DNA from: Clostridiales bacterium
GTDB lineage: Bacteria > Bacillota > Clostridia > Christensenellales > CAG-314
Length of the DNA: 64,000 nucleotides
Assembly (NCBI GenBank): GCA_022508375.1
Contig: JAFLVJ010000002.1
Location: 40,323-104,322, forward strand
Direction: 5' to 3'
Below the pieces are notes generated by a model. It had not been told where the DNA came from, made no database searches, and saw only the letters and a program-made list of their open reading frames with translations. The position numbers and the translations under genes were made by a program. Position 1 is the stretch's first letter; each line of letters starts with the position of its first letter. This document shows positions 8,412 to 17,156 of this stretch, one piece after another.

Positions 8412-9539
8412 CTACCCTTCTTCCACTTCAACAGTAAGTTTAACAACAAAGTTCGCGGTGGGCATTTCAGCCAATTCCTTACTGTTGCCATCCTTTTGAC
8501 GGAATGCTTCGTGAAGCTTGAGTAAATCGAAGTCGAACTCCGCCTGTTGTGCCAGATATTGCTGTGCAAGCGCTTGCGCCTGTTTTTTTACTTCGTCTAA
8601 TACTTCGGGAGTTATCTCTTTCTTTTTTTGAGCGGATATTGCACCGCTGACTTCTTCACTGTCCGTTCTGCCAAGACGCACCGACAACTTTATTTTTATT
8701 TCCACAACGCCTTCATCGGTGAGTTTTTGGTCTATACTCTTGTTGCTCACCTGCAACGTGCGCGTTAAGCCGTCCATTTCCGCGATAAACATGTCACCTA
8801 CGGTATTGTCAAGAAACAACGACATTCCACGCGCATGTTGTTCGTCTATGTCACAGACGTATTTGTTTTTGCGAAAAACGGCGTATTCGCGGTAAGAGAA
8901 AAACCCCTGCGTTTTGTCGGGATCGTTAGAATCCTTGTTTTCGGAGGGCACGAACTTGATTTTGTTCAAAAACCCCGTGCAATGCAATTCGCTTTGACTG
9001 CGAGCATATTTGAGCAAATTTATCGAATTTATGCCGATTTTTTTTGCCTGATCCAACATGAGAGTAGCAATGGAAAGCGAAACGCTTTGACTGAGCGCGT
9101 CACTGTTGTTGAATAAATCCTGTGCACTGCCTTCACAGCAACATATTATTGCACTTTCCTTAAGGCTGTGATGGTTGATAAAGTACTCTATCGTAGCGGA
9201 AAAATCCACGTTTTCGTAAAAGTCCTGTCCGAAAACCAACACAACACACTGCCCCAAGGAGGCTTCCTTGCCCGTGTATTCGGCAACGTTTTGAATAGCC
9301 TCGGCAATCGCGCGCCCCTGAACCGTGACCGTTTTGCTAAACGTTCCCACCTGCTCGGTGCCGTTTCCGGGACTGACAACCTCGGCAGTAAGGGTAATTC
9401 CGCCGTCATCCGTACCGTCAATACCCAAGCCTAAGATAATAGCCCTGTCCAAAATATCGCTTCCCTTGAAGCTGTAACCTACCACAAAAACCAAAACAAC
9501 TACCGCAAGCACTATTGCCACGCGTTTGATATTACTCAT
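8412..9539 (-). CDS. Ger(x)C family spore germination protein (C subunit)
   Basis: Third gene of a gerA-gerB-gerC type operon encoding the C subunit of a nutrient germinant receptor. The 375-residue protein has one N-terminal hydrophobic segment (residues 6-21) followed by the family block DILDRAIILGLGIDG, then GRAIAEAIQNV and a C-terminal KLHEAFRQ helix. Canonical GerC proteins are lipoproteins with a CWDxxEL-like start; here the equivalent position reads YSFKGSDILD, with no cysteine, so lipidation is not possible at the usual site. The gene overlaps the end of the B gene by 8 nt, indicating translational coupling. The domain match is good in spite of this. Confidence 0.85.
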   Translation of the reverse strand: MSNIKRVAIVLAVVVLVFVVGYSFKGSDILDRAIILGLGIDGTDDGGITLTAEVVSPGNGTEQVGTFSKTVTVQGRAIAEAIQNVAEYTGKEASLGQCVVLVFGQDFYENVDFSATIEYFINHHSLKESAIICCCEGSAQDLFNNSDALSQSVSLSIATLMLDQAKKIGINSINLLKYARSQSELHCTGFLNKIKFVPSENKDSNDPDKTQGFFSYREYAVFRKNKYVCDIDEQHARGMSLFLDNTVGDMFIAEMDGLTRTLQVSNKSIDQKLTDEGVVEIKIKLSVRLGRTDSEEVSGAISAQKKKEITPEVLDEVKKQAQALAQQYLAQQAEFDFDLLKLHEAFRQKDGNSKELAEMPTANFVVKLTVEVEEG

Positions 9540-10635
9540 GTTTTACCTCCGTCTTTTTAAGCGCCACCTTGGTGAAAAGCGGCATAAACAGCGGCAGCAG
9601 ATACTGCACCAAAGTAAAGGGTATTATTCCCCACAGTATCACAGTAGATAGCAATTGCTCGGTAGATACAAACATGGGTATCATCAGCAAGGCGAAAATA
9701 ACCAGCGCCACTATCCAGTTGACGTTGGTGAAATTTTTGTCGAATATTTTTTCGATGCACTTATACGCACAAAAGATAAATACAATTATCTTTATAAACA
9801 CCGACAGCAACCATATGGCGAGCGTCAGCCAATCCCATCTTCCGTTGGAGGAATTGGCGCCCGTGAATGCCCCGATCTTACTCATTGCCATGTTAAACTG
9901 TGGCGCAAACGAACCGAATAGCGACACGAATATTACGTTGAGCAAAACGGTCAACACCGCGCCGATACCGAAACATACCAATACAGGCGTAAAGACGCGC
10001 TTTTTTACTTTAACTCCGTCCATAACAAAATACATGAACATATAGTCGGAAAACCAAAAACTGCGCATGTAGGACGTTTGCAGGATTTTGCCCCAACCTG
10101 CCTCGCCGATGGGAAGCAGTTGCGTAAACTCCACGTCGGATAGCGGGGGAATAAGTAACGCTATTACTGCAAGCAAAATTAAGCCGAAAAGCAGTTGAGA
10201 TGTACGAGCAATGGCGTTAAAGCCCTTTTGTATGGCAAAAAGTGCCAATATCACAACCGGCAAAACATACACTATCCAATTGGTACTGACGTCGAAAGTT
10301 ATACTGAACATCTCGTAACAGGATGTCATGAGTATGATTGTGCGCAGCATAAATATCACAAAGAAGATTGCCAAAAGTATCTTGGAAACCACCTTGCTTA
10401 CGCTCTTATCCAGTATTGCGGAAATATCCATATTAGCCTTGCTGTTTAGCTTGATTGCCCACAGCAAAAAACACAGACATATGCCGTCCCACAGGAAGGA
10501 AAACAGCATGGACAGCCAACTGTCATGACCTACGTCACCTGCCAAAATGGACGGCAGGGACAAAAACTTACCGCCCGTGATAAGCAGTAAATACAGGAGA
10601 GCCAGTTGGTCCAGTTTTACTCTATTTTTATCCAT
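9532..10635 (-). CDS. GerAB/GerKB-type spore germination permease (B subunit)
   Basis: A 367-residue integral membrane protein of the amino acid-polyamine-organocation fold, which in germinant receptors forms the nutrient-sensing subunit in the spore inner membrane. It begins MDKNRVKLDQLALLYLLLITGGKFLSLPS and has about ten hydrophobic segments, consistent with GerB proteins. ATG 10635 follows directly after the TAA of the A gene (TAAATG), and its ribosome binding site AGGAGGGG is built from the last A-gene codons. Order A, B, C is that of classical tricistronic ger operons. The germinant cannot be predicted. Confidence 0.9.
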   Translation of the reverse strand: MDKNRVKLDQLALLYLLLITGGKFLSLPSILAGDVGHDSWLSMLFSFLWDGICLCFLLWAIKLNSKANMDISAILDKSVSKVVSKILLAIFFVIFMLRTIILMTSCYEMFSITFDVSTNWIVYVLPVVILALFAIQKGFNAIARTSQLLFGLILLAVIALLIPPLSDVEFTQLLPIGEAGWGKILQTSYMRSFWFSDYMFMYFVMDGVKVKKRVFTPVLVCFGIGAVLTVLLNVIFVSLFGSFAPQFNMAMSKIGAFTGANSSNGRWDWLTLAIWLLSVFIKIIVFIFCAYKCIEKIFDKNFTNVNWIVALVIFALLMIPMFVSTEQLLSTVILWGIIPFTLVQYLLPLFMPLFTKVALKKTEVKHE

Positions 10636-12048
10636 TTAGCCCCTCCTTTCGTCGTTGACGTTGGGTATGGAACGGGGACGTTTTTTCATTTTCGGTACAG
10701 GAATCTGCGCAACGGCATCCTGACGGTCCGCGGGGATATCAGGCGTAAAGGGCGCAAGGAAAGGCGTCTTGTAGTCCTGCATGGACGCAAGGTATATTAT
10801 CAGCACCAAGGTGGAAATGATAACGCCCAATAGTCCCATCAAACCGCCTAAAAGAGTTACAATAAGGCGCAACAGTGACAGTATCAACGTGTTGTCGGGT
10901 AACGTGTACAGACCTATCCCCGATAGCGCACCGATCATAACGGCAGGCGCGCCGAGCAATCCCGCCTGAACGGCAGCGTCACCCAGTACGATTGCTCCCA
11001 CCAACGACAGCGATATACCTACAGCTGACGGCATGCGCAAGTTGGCTTCGCGCAAAATATCGAAGATGACGAGCACTATTATCATCTCCGAAAGGGGCGA
11101 AAAGGGGATAGACTCCGACGCGTTGAGTATCGTTATCAGGAAACGTAATGGGATTATCTGGTAATTATATACTTGCAGGCAAACGTACATTGTAGGTAGC
11201 AATACGGACGCTATTACGCTGATAAACCTCAGTACGCGACTGAGCGTAGTCATTGATGAATTTTCGTAGTAGTCGCCCGGACTTTGCATGTCCTCTACAA
11301 ATAGGTACGGAATTGTCAGCACCATGGGCGAACCGTCCACTATTATTGCAATACGGCCTTCAAGCATTTTACCCACGGCGATATCGGGTTTTTCCGTTGT
11401 TCCGACCCTGCGGAACAGCACCGTTTTGTTGCCGTCAAGATAACGCGCCAAGTAACTGCTGTCCAGTACGCCGTCAACGTTAACGGACTGCAAGCGTTGC
11501 ACTACGTCATCTACTATTCGTTGCTGACTGATTCCCTCGATGTAACACACCGCAACAGCCGTGTTGGTGTATTTGCCCACGTTAAGGTTAATTATCTTTA
11601 AATTGGGCGTTTTAAGGCGTTTGCGAAGCAACGTTAGGTTGACCTTCATGTCCTCAACAAAACCCTCACGCGGTCCGCGCATTACCATGGATGTGGGCGG
11701 TTCGGCAATGGAACGCCCTATGACGGTGCGCGTATCAACGGATATGCAGTTGTCCTTGTCGTCGAAAACAAGCGTGTAGCCGTTGGTAAAATCCTCTACA
11801 ATTGCATAAAAGTTAGGCGGTTTGCGTACACCGTTACCAACCGACAGCTTTGTTTCGATATCGTTAATGCTACTTGCATCGCTGATGTACGCCAACGGTT
11901 GCAACACAAATGTAGCCACCTTAACGTCGTCGCACATGCTATCCAAACACACTACCTTTAGGGGTATCCCGCAGTCAATTTCGCGCAGCCTGAAGTCATC
12001 CTGCCCGCGGTATAAGACCTGCAACTTATCAAAACATAATTCCTTCAT
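10636..12048 (-). CDS. GerA-family spore germination protein (A subunit)
   Basis: A 470-residue A subunit of a germinant receptor. A soluble N-terminal domain (to about residue 270) contains SMVMRGPREGFVEDMKVNLTLLRKRL and IVDGSPMVLTIPYLFVEDMQSP, hallmark GerA motifs. The C-terminal half is membrane-spanning with RIPSAVG-like RMPSAVGISLSLVGAIVLGD and AGLLGAPAVMIGALSG. A short charged tail (KMKKRPRSIPNVNDERRG) follows. Start ATG 12048 is preceded by a GGGGGT stretch, a usable but unusual ribosome binding site. First gene of the operon, so the promoter should lie in 12049-12120; no clear sigma-G box was recognised. Presence of this operon is the best evidence for sporulation. Confidence 0.92.
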   Translation of the reverse strand: MKELCFDKLQVLYRGQDDFRLREIDCGIPLKVVCLDSMCDDVKVATFVLQPLAYISDASSINDIETKLSVGNGVRKPPNFYAIVEDFTNGYTLVFDDKDNCISVDTRTVIGRSIAEPPTSMVMRGPREGFVEDMKVNLTLLRKRLKTPNLKIINLNVGKYTNTAVAVCYIEGISQQRIVDDVVQRLQSVNVDGVLDSSYLARYLDGNKTVLFRRVGTTEKPDIAVGKMLEGRIAIIVDGSPMVLTIPYLFVEDMQSPGDYYENSSMTTLSRVLRFISVIASVLLPTMYVCLQVYNYQIIPLRFLITILNASESIPFSPLSEMIIVLVIFDILREANLRMPSAVGISLSLVGAIVLGDAAVQAGLLGAPAVMIGALSGIGLYTLPDNTLILSLLRLIVTLLGGLMGLLGVIISTLVLIIYLASMQDYKTPFLAPFTPDIPADRQDAVAQIPVPKMKKRPRSIPNVNDERRG

Positions 12049-12128
12049 ACCCCCAATTGTTCCGTAGATGAGATGAATTTATACCAAAACATAAAAAACA
12101 CGGAATAAAACATAAGTTAAGTGCGAAC

Positions 12129-12159
12129 AAAAAGCAGTCAAGCGAGTTGCTCGACCGCT
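12129..12159 (-). terminator. Terminator of the MACPF lipoprotein gene
   Basis: On the minus strand AGCGGTCGAG pairs (two G-U pairs) with CTTGACTGCT, followed by TTTTTG. Confidence 0.65.
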
Positions 12160-12177
12160 TCGTTTATATAGTTTTTT

Positions 12178-14292
12178 TTATTTGTCAGCTAACCATATTA
12201 ATTCGGGTGCTTTGCTGCTACTGAATCGCCATATCTCTGTTGACCAACCAGAATAAGTACCGTTCATATTTGTTTTAGCGTTGTTTTTATGAAAGTTATT
12301 GTTGTTACCGGCAAGTGAAGCTTTGTTTTTGTTCCAATAGGAATTGCTAACACTCATATTGGTTGATTTTTTATCACCGATATCTCCAAATATACCGCCA
12401 CAGCCCCACCAACCTAATGCTGCATTTTTAGTTTGGACAATCTTTACATCACTATCATTATAGCAACAGTTTATATTTAATTTAAATACATCATGTCCTC
12501 TAACCTGACCAACTATGCCACCTGCACTACGACCACCCCATATATATCCAGTACACGCTTTCATACTGCCAACATTGAAACAATTTGAAATGTTTATCGT
12601 GATTTCTGATGGTGTTGCATATCCGACAATTCCACCTGTGCGAGATGTATATGCGTGATCTTCTATATCAATACTATTTCTACATTGTTCAATATCTCCG
12701 CCTAAAAACTGTCCAATAATGCCACCAATATAATCAGCACCTTTTCCGTCTTTAATGGTGATTTCACCTGATGTAGATACTTTAGAAATCGTAACCAAAC
12801 CCTTTGTTGATCCTGCCAGTCCGCCAACATACAAAGTGTTGTCCTTAATTGGACTAGATATAGTGGCATTTATTAACAAATCATTTATCGAAGCGCCGTT
12901 TAGTTGTGTAAATAATCCACCATAAACAACTTTGTCAGTACCTAAAGTTTGTACATACGTAATTTCGTGTCCGTTACCGTCAAGATTTCCTGAAAATTCA
13001 AATGGTGAGTTCCAAATGCCTAAATTTATGGAATTATAAAGTTTGAAATATTTAGTTGGATCATTTTGAATGTTTTCAAAATGTTGTTTGTTGCTGATTA
13101 TATATGGATTTGCTGCCGTACCACTTCCACCGTCAAATTCAGTAGTGTTATTATTGTCAGGAGCTATATAGTTTCTCTTGTATTGATTTATAAAATTCTC
13201 AGAAGTTGAAGCTGCCTCTTTAACAAATTCGTTCCGGATTATTTGTTTGGCGATAGCATATTCGCCTGGCAATAAATCCCATATTGCAGCAAGGCTACGA
13301 TTTGGTAAGTCAACCATGTTTCCATATTCATTTTGACCATTCATCGAATCGGTCCAAGCAGAATAATTGTTCAAAAATTCTGTCATTGTTAAAGCGCCAA
13401 AATTTGCTCCGCCAATAGCTGAAGCCATAAATCTCTCTTCCGAGTACTTGCTTTCATTTCCCAATTTACCTGTAAGAGAAAAACCGCTTTCGTTTTTGAA
13501 TGATAGTATTTGTTCGATTTCAAGTCCTATTTTATTCTGATATGACATTTGGGCGTTAGAGTCCCACTGCTCGCCCCAACTACCAAGATAGTAGAAACAG
13601 TCAAGCCGACCACCGTAATACCCCGCAAGAACTACGTGTGTTCCATATTTGTAGATAAAACTTTTTGCTGTCATTTTTCCTGTTTGTACAGATTCAACGT
13701 CTTGCAAGAAGTTTTTAGATAAAATTTTCTCAAATTGATTGAGATTGTAGTATTCATCAATCTCAATCAAGGTATTAGCATAAACCTGTGAAGCAGTAAA
13801 ATAAATTTCATTTGCAACGCTTTGATAATTGACACCTGCTGCAAACTGAAATTGACTTTTAACTCCGGCGCTAAATACATTGAAATCTACCCCGGCGCCA
13901 AAACTGTTTTTGTACTCTGCGCTAATGTTGAGATAAAAGTCAGACATCGAACTTCCAAATTTACTATTCGAATTCATTTTCCCTGCAAACGTTTTACGCC
14001 AATTTAAATCAAGCAATTTATCCGCGTCAAAAACTTTGCTGTAACCGGCTGAAACAGTTATATATTCATCTGTAATTACGTTTAATGAGCGTCCTACCCC
14101 ATAGTATGTACTGGAACTGGGTTCGTTTTCTTTTGTTCCGTAAGTTCCATCATAAATTGCTTCTTTATCTTCCATAGATAGAAGATTGATATCGTTTGGT
14201 ATATCTGCAGGAGTTTGATTACATCCTACAAAGATAATTAAAATTGATATTACAAGTAAAATTGAGATAATTGTTGCCTTTACCTTTTTCAT
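12178..14292 (-). CDS. MACPF-domain lipoprotein with C-terminal GLUG repeats
   Basis: A 704-residue predicted surface lipoprotein. The signal peptide ends at a lipobox FVGC with Cys24. Residues about 60-375 look like a membrane-attack-complex/perforin domain: the signature FIYKYGTHVVLAGYYGG (YGTH at 216-219) matches the MACPF Y-G-T-H core, followed by GG and Cys/Phe residues. From residue 385 a GLUG-type region begins (FDGGSGTAANPYIISNKQ, then DGNGHEI, YGGLFTQLNGASINDLLI, YVGGLAGSTKG, YIGGIIGQ, RTGGIVGYA, SAGGIVGQV). MACPF proteins form pores or act as adhesins; GLUG repeats occur in secreted surface proteins. A strong AAAGGAG precedes the start. The gene is A+T-richer than its neighbours. 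Confidence 0.8.
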   Translation of the reverse strand: MKKVKATIISILLVISILIIFVGCNQTPADIPNDINLLSMEDKEAIYDGTYGTKENEPSSSTYYGVGRSLNVITDEYITVSAGYSKVFDADKLLDLNWRKTFAGKMNSNSKFGSSMSDFYLNISAEYKNSFGAGVDFNVFSAGVKSQFQFAAGVNYQSVANEIYFTASQVYANTLIEIDEYYNLNQFEKILSKNFLQDVESVQTGKMTAKSFIYKYGTHVVLAGYYGGRLDCFYYLGSWGEQWDSNAQMSYQNKIGLEIEQILSFKNESGFSLTGKLGNESKYSEERFMASAIGGANFGALTMTEFLNNYSAWTDSMNGQNEYGNMVDLPNRSLAAIWDLLPGEYAIAKQIIRNEFVKEAASTSENFINQYKRNYIAPDNNNTTEFDGGSGTAANPYIISNKQHFENIQNDPTKYFKLYNSINLGIWNSPFEFSGNLDGNGHEITYVQTLGTDKVVYGGLFTQLNGASINDLLINATISSPIKDNTLYVGGLAGSTKGLVTISKVSTSGEITIKDGKGADYIGGIIGQFLGGDIEQCRNSIDIEDHAYTSRTGGIVGYATPSEITINISNCFNVGSMKACTGYIWGGRSAGGIVGQVRGHDVFKLNINCCYNDSDVKIVQTKNAALGWWGCGGIFGDIGDKKSTNMSVSNSYWNKNKASLAGNNNNFHKNNAKTNMNGTYSGWSTEIWRFSSSKAPELIWLADK

Positions 14293-14361
14293 ATGTTTCT
14301 CCTTTAGTAATTTGGTTTTTTAAAAATCTTTCACAAAACTATTTTCTTCCAATTATAGTTG

Positions 14362-16668
14362 CTATGATCGTTTCCAATCGTCCCAAGAATATGTGTCTGT
14401 AAGATATTTGGCTGCCGTTTGTGTGTTATTGAGGTCGCTTGAAGATAAACTTTTTATTAAAGTACCACTACTACTATAGCAATTCCAGCCATTAGGGTTC
14501 ATAAAGGTAACATTTGTAAGGTTTTCGCATAAATAAAACGCCATGTATCCTATATATGTAACGCCCGCAGGGATAGTAATATCTGTTAATTTACTACAAC
14601 CCCGGAAAGCGGACGAACCTATACTTGTTACGGTTGTAGGAATTGTTATAGACCAACTACTACAACCGTCGAATGCGCACGGACCTATACTTGTTACGTT
14701 ACTAGGTAGAACAATGTTAGTAATTCCACTACAATTCTGAAATGCACCGAAAAGAATATTTCCACCTTTGATAGTTACATTTTTTAAACTGCCAGGAACA
14801 AAGCAGGTACTTGTATTATAAGTTGTCTTACCATTGTAAATCGACCAGATATAGTGTTGTTCTGTTGCTACTCCTCCTTCATAATTCACGGGACCGAAAA
14901 TAAAACCAAAAGGAAATTGAAGACTATCTGTATCTGATTCCACCATACTTCCTACAAATGGTAACGTAATACTTTCAATTTTATTACACCCACTGAACGC
15001 ACCTTCTCTAATTTCGGTAACATAATCAGGTACTACAACTTGTGTCATCGTTTTATCATAAATTCCTATTATTATACATTTTGAAGCTGTTGAAGTAAAA
15101 ATGAAATTTTGCATTTCTTCCACCACATTCCAATGAGCACATATGGTATAATCTAATCCCATTGTAAATGTATAACTTCGCATCTCCGTTAATTTAATAT
15201 CGTCATCATACCAACCTGCAAAAGTATAGCCCGAATAATCACTTGCGCTTATTGTTACTTTGCTGTCGTAGGCATAGGTGCCGTCACCGGTGACCGTTCC
15301 TGCGCTGGAATTGTTGGTAGCAAGTGTCAGCTTGTACTCGTTTGCTTGCCAATGCGCGGTAACGGTTGTTGCGCTTGCGTAATTCCAATCAACAAGACTT
15401 CGACCACTATTGTTGGTGATTTGCGTGTTGCCAACGTACCAACCTGTAAAGGAATAGCCTGTGCGTGTGGGTACAGGGAACGAGTACGACTTGTCGTAAG
15501 TCATTGTTTGTGTAGTTTGCGTAAGGTCATCACCACCGTTGACGTTGAGGTTTGCCGTGTATGTATTGGCTGTTTTGTCAGCGTAGAGCGCTATTGTTCC
15601 CCACAATGTGTCGGAAGTAAATGCTTTGCCGTTGCTATCCTTCCAACCGTTAAATGTATAGCCTGTGATGCTTGGACGATAGTTTGTTGTAAATTGCAAG
15701 CCCGTGTAAGTCGTTTCGGTATTCAACAGGGTTGTTCCGTCGTAGTAGTTGACGTTTACTTGATAACTACGGTAAACGGTTAATTCGTACAGATTTACTT
15801 GCGCGCCGTTTTGCGAAGTTACTACAATGTAGAACTGATTTTCACCGCTTGCCAAGTAACCGCTCATATTTGCAGCTACTTTAGTAGGAATTTCAATTTG
15901 TCCCATGCGGTCGTAGTACAATTTCCAAACGCTATCGTCACTGCATATTACCTTGTTAGATAGACTTACACTTTCCACATCGTGAGTTACGAACATGTAA
16001 ATATCCGTACCGTCCATACTTGCGCCGTCAACGCTCAATATAACTGCGGATTCCTGCGACCATTGAGCGTACAGTGTTGTATCTTCCGTAATAGTTTCTT
16101 CGTCGAACTTCCACATTTCCGAGCCGTTCTTTTTCTTTGCCCAACCTGCAAAGGAGTAGTTTTTGCGTGTGGGTGAAGTGGGTGCAATCAGTTTGCTACC
16201 TTCTTCAACCTGTTGTGTGAAGGTGTTGCTGTCTGCAAAGCTACCACCGTTGGCATCATAGGTAATTGTGTACTTGTTTTTCGTGGTAAGTTGACCACCG
16301 GGATTGTTGGGATTGGTAGTTCCATTTTGAGGCTGTTTGCCCTCTTTGTAGAAGTACATTGTACCCAATCCGGTGAGAGTTAGCACGCCGTCCTTGACTG
16401 TACCGCTGAAATATTCCTCACGCGAACCGAAAAAGTCGATATAAAGGGTTATTGAAGCGCCATTTAGCTCGTAATCGCCACTTTCACCCGCTTCATTTGT
16501 CCATTTACCATTTTTAAGTGTGAAATATTGCGTTTTATCCAGTCTGTTGTAGTTCCAGTAGTAATAAGTGCCGTTTGCGCTATTATTACACGCGGCAAAA
16601 ACCATAACTGACGTTACAATACTTACTACAAGCAGCATTATTACTAGTTTTTTTGTGTAGTTTTTCAT
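14362..16668 (-). CDS. Surface lipoprotein with InlB B-repeats and BspA-like leucine-rich repeats
   Basis: A 768-residue lipoprotein. The signal peptide ends at the lipobox FAAC (Cys27). After a lipocalin-like or MORN-like stretch (DYELNGASITLY, GVLTLTGLGTMYFYKEG) come several InlB B-repeats (YTITYDANGGSF...YSFAGWAKK...TLYAQW; also GYTFNGWKD, GYSFTGWYV, GYTFAGWYDD). The C-terminus is a BspA-type LRR_5 domain with VTEIREGAFSGCNKIESITLP, VTSIGPCAFDGC, VTSIGSSAFRGC and VTYIGYMAFYLC. Such proteins mediate adhesion to host or other cells. GGAGG precedes ATG 16668. It has a consensus promoter that coincides with a palindrome and faces an XRE gene, suggesting switch-like control. It lies 69 bp upstream of the MACPF gene on the same strand, so co-transcription is possible. 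Confidence 0.88.
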   Translation of the reverse strand: MKNYTKKLVIMLLVVSIVTSVMVFAACNNSANGTYYYWNYNRLDKTQYFTLKNGKWTNEAGESGDYELNGASITLYIDFFGSREEYFSGTVKDGVLTLTGLGTMYFYKEGKQPQNGTTNPNNPGGQLTTKNKYTITYDANGGSFADSNTFTQQVEEGSKLIAPTSPTRKNYSFAGWAKKKNGSEMWKFDEETITEDTTLYAQWSQESAVILSVDGASMDGTDIYMFVTHDVESVSLSNKVICSDDSVWKLYYDRMGQIEIPTKVAANMSGYLASGENQFYIVVTSQNGAQVNLYELTVYRSYQVNVNYYDGTTLLNTETTYTGLQFTTNYRPSITGYTFNGWKDSNGKAFTSDTLWGTIALYADKTANTYTANLNVNGGDDLTQTTQTMTYDKSYSFPVPTRTGYSFTGWYVGNTQITNNSGRSLVDWNYASATTVTAHWQANEYKLTLATNNSSAGTVTGDGTYAYDSKVTISASDYSGYTFAGWYDDDIKLTEMRSYTFTMGLDYTICAHWNVVEEMQNFIFTSTASKCIIIGIYDKTMTQVVVPDYVTEIREGAFSGCNKIESITLPFVGSMVESDTDSLQFPFGFIFGPVNYEGGVATEQHYIWSIYNGKTTYNTSTCFVPGSLKNVTIKGGNILFGAFQNCSGITNIVLPSNVTSIGPCAFDGCSSWSITIPTTVTSIGSSAFRGCSKLTDITIPAGVTYIGYMAFYLCENLTNVTFMNPNGWNCYSSSGTLIKSLSSSDLNNTQTAAKYLTDTYSWDDWKRS

Positions 16669-16700
16669 TATAAACCTCCACAGTATATATTTTTACACAT

Positions 16701-16728
16701 ACATTATAGTTAAATTAAACTATAATGT
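16701..16728. promoter_or_regulatory. Palindromic operator overlapping the LRR-lipoprotein promoter
   Basis: ACATTATAGTT and AACTATAATGT form an 11-bp inverted repeat with a short A+T-rich centre. It covers the spacer and -10 box of the minus-strand promoter. A related half site TATAGTTAAATAGTGTA lies at about 16750-16766, before the divergent XRE gene. Confidence 0.65.
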
Positions 16729-16731
16729 CAA
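16703..16731 (-). promoter_or_regulatory. Consensus sigma-A promoter of the LRR lipoprotein gene
   Basis: Minus strand: perfect TTGACA (16726-16731), 17-bp spacer, perfect TATAAT (16703-16708). It is the closest match to consensus in the window, and it sits inside the palindrome, so strong expression with tight repression is likely. Confidence 0.75.
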
Positions 16732-16800
16732 TTCAAAAATGTATTAAGTATAGTTAAATAGTGTAGTACAATTAACTCAAAAAGTGGGAATAATATCACT

Positions 16801-17103
16801 ATGGACGTTATACAAAAACTAAATAAATTGCGACTTGAAAGGGATATGAGTGTGTACAGACTTGCGGAACTTTCGGGGATAAATCAATCGACATTGGCAA
16901 ATACTTTTTCGCGCGGAACAGTGCCGTCAATAAAGCATTTGGAAATTATTTGCCAAGCACTAGGCGTTACACTTGCGCAATTTTTCACAGAAGACGAAGA
17001 ACCAATGAGTCTTACTTCACAGGAACAAAATCTTGTGAATTTTTACAGAAAATTACCCACAGCAATTAAAGAATCTATAGACAATATTGTGAATAACACA
17101 TAA
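16801..17103 (+). CDS. XRE-family transcriptional regulator (small)
   Basis: A 100-residue helix-turn-helix protein: DVIQKLNKLRLERDMSVYRLAELSGINQSTLANTFSRGTVPSIKHLEIICQALGVTLAQFF (residues 2-62) is a complete XRE domain, and the remaining 38 residues (MSLTSQEQNLVNFYRKLPTAIKESI) resemble the short dimerisation tail of SinR/ImmR-like repressors. A TACAAT -10 box lies at 16767-16772; the ribosome binding site is weak. Its position, divergent from the LRR lipoprotein and next to the palindrome at 16701-16728, makes it the probable repressor of both genes. That target assignment is inference. Confidence 0.85.
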   Translation: MDVIQKLNKLRLERDMSVYRLAELSGINQSTLANTFSRGTVPSIKHLEIICQALGVTLAQFFTEDEEPMSLTSQEQNLVNFYRKLPTAIKESIDNIVNNT

Positions 17104-17111
17104 TTTGACAT

Positions 17112-17144
17112 AAAAAAATGAACCTACTCTTGTAGGTTCATTTT
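17112..17144 (+). terminator. Bidirectional terminator between the XRE gene and lepB
   Basis: TGAACCTAC / GTAGGTTCA, four-base loop, with T-runs on both strands (TTTTG on plus, seven Ts on minus). Confidence 0.85.
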
Positions 17145-17156
17145 GATATTCTAATC

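Noticed and set aside
12049..12120. Sigma-G promoter for the ger operon
   Set aside because: A GGTATAAA is present, but no convincing -35 element at correct spacing, so no feature was called.
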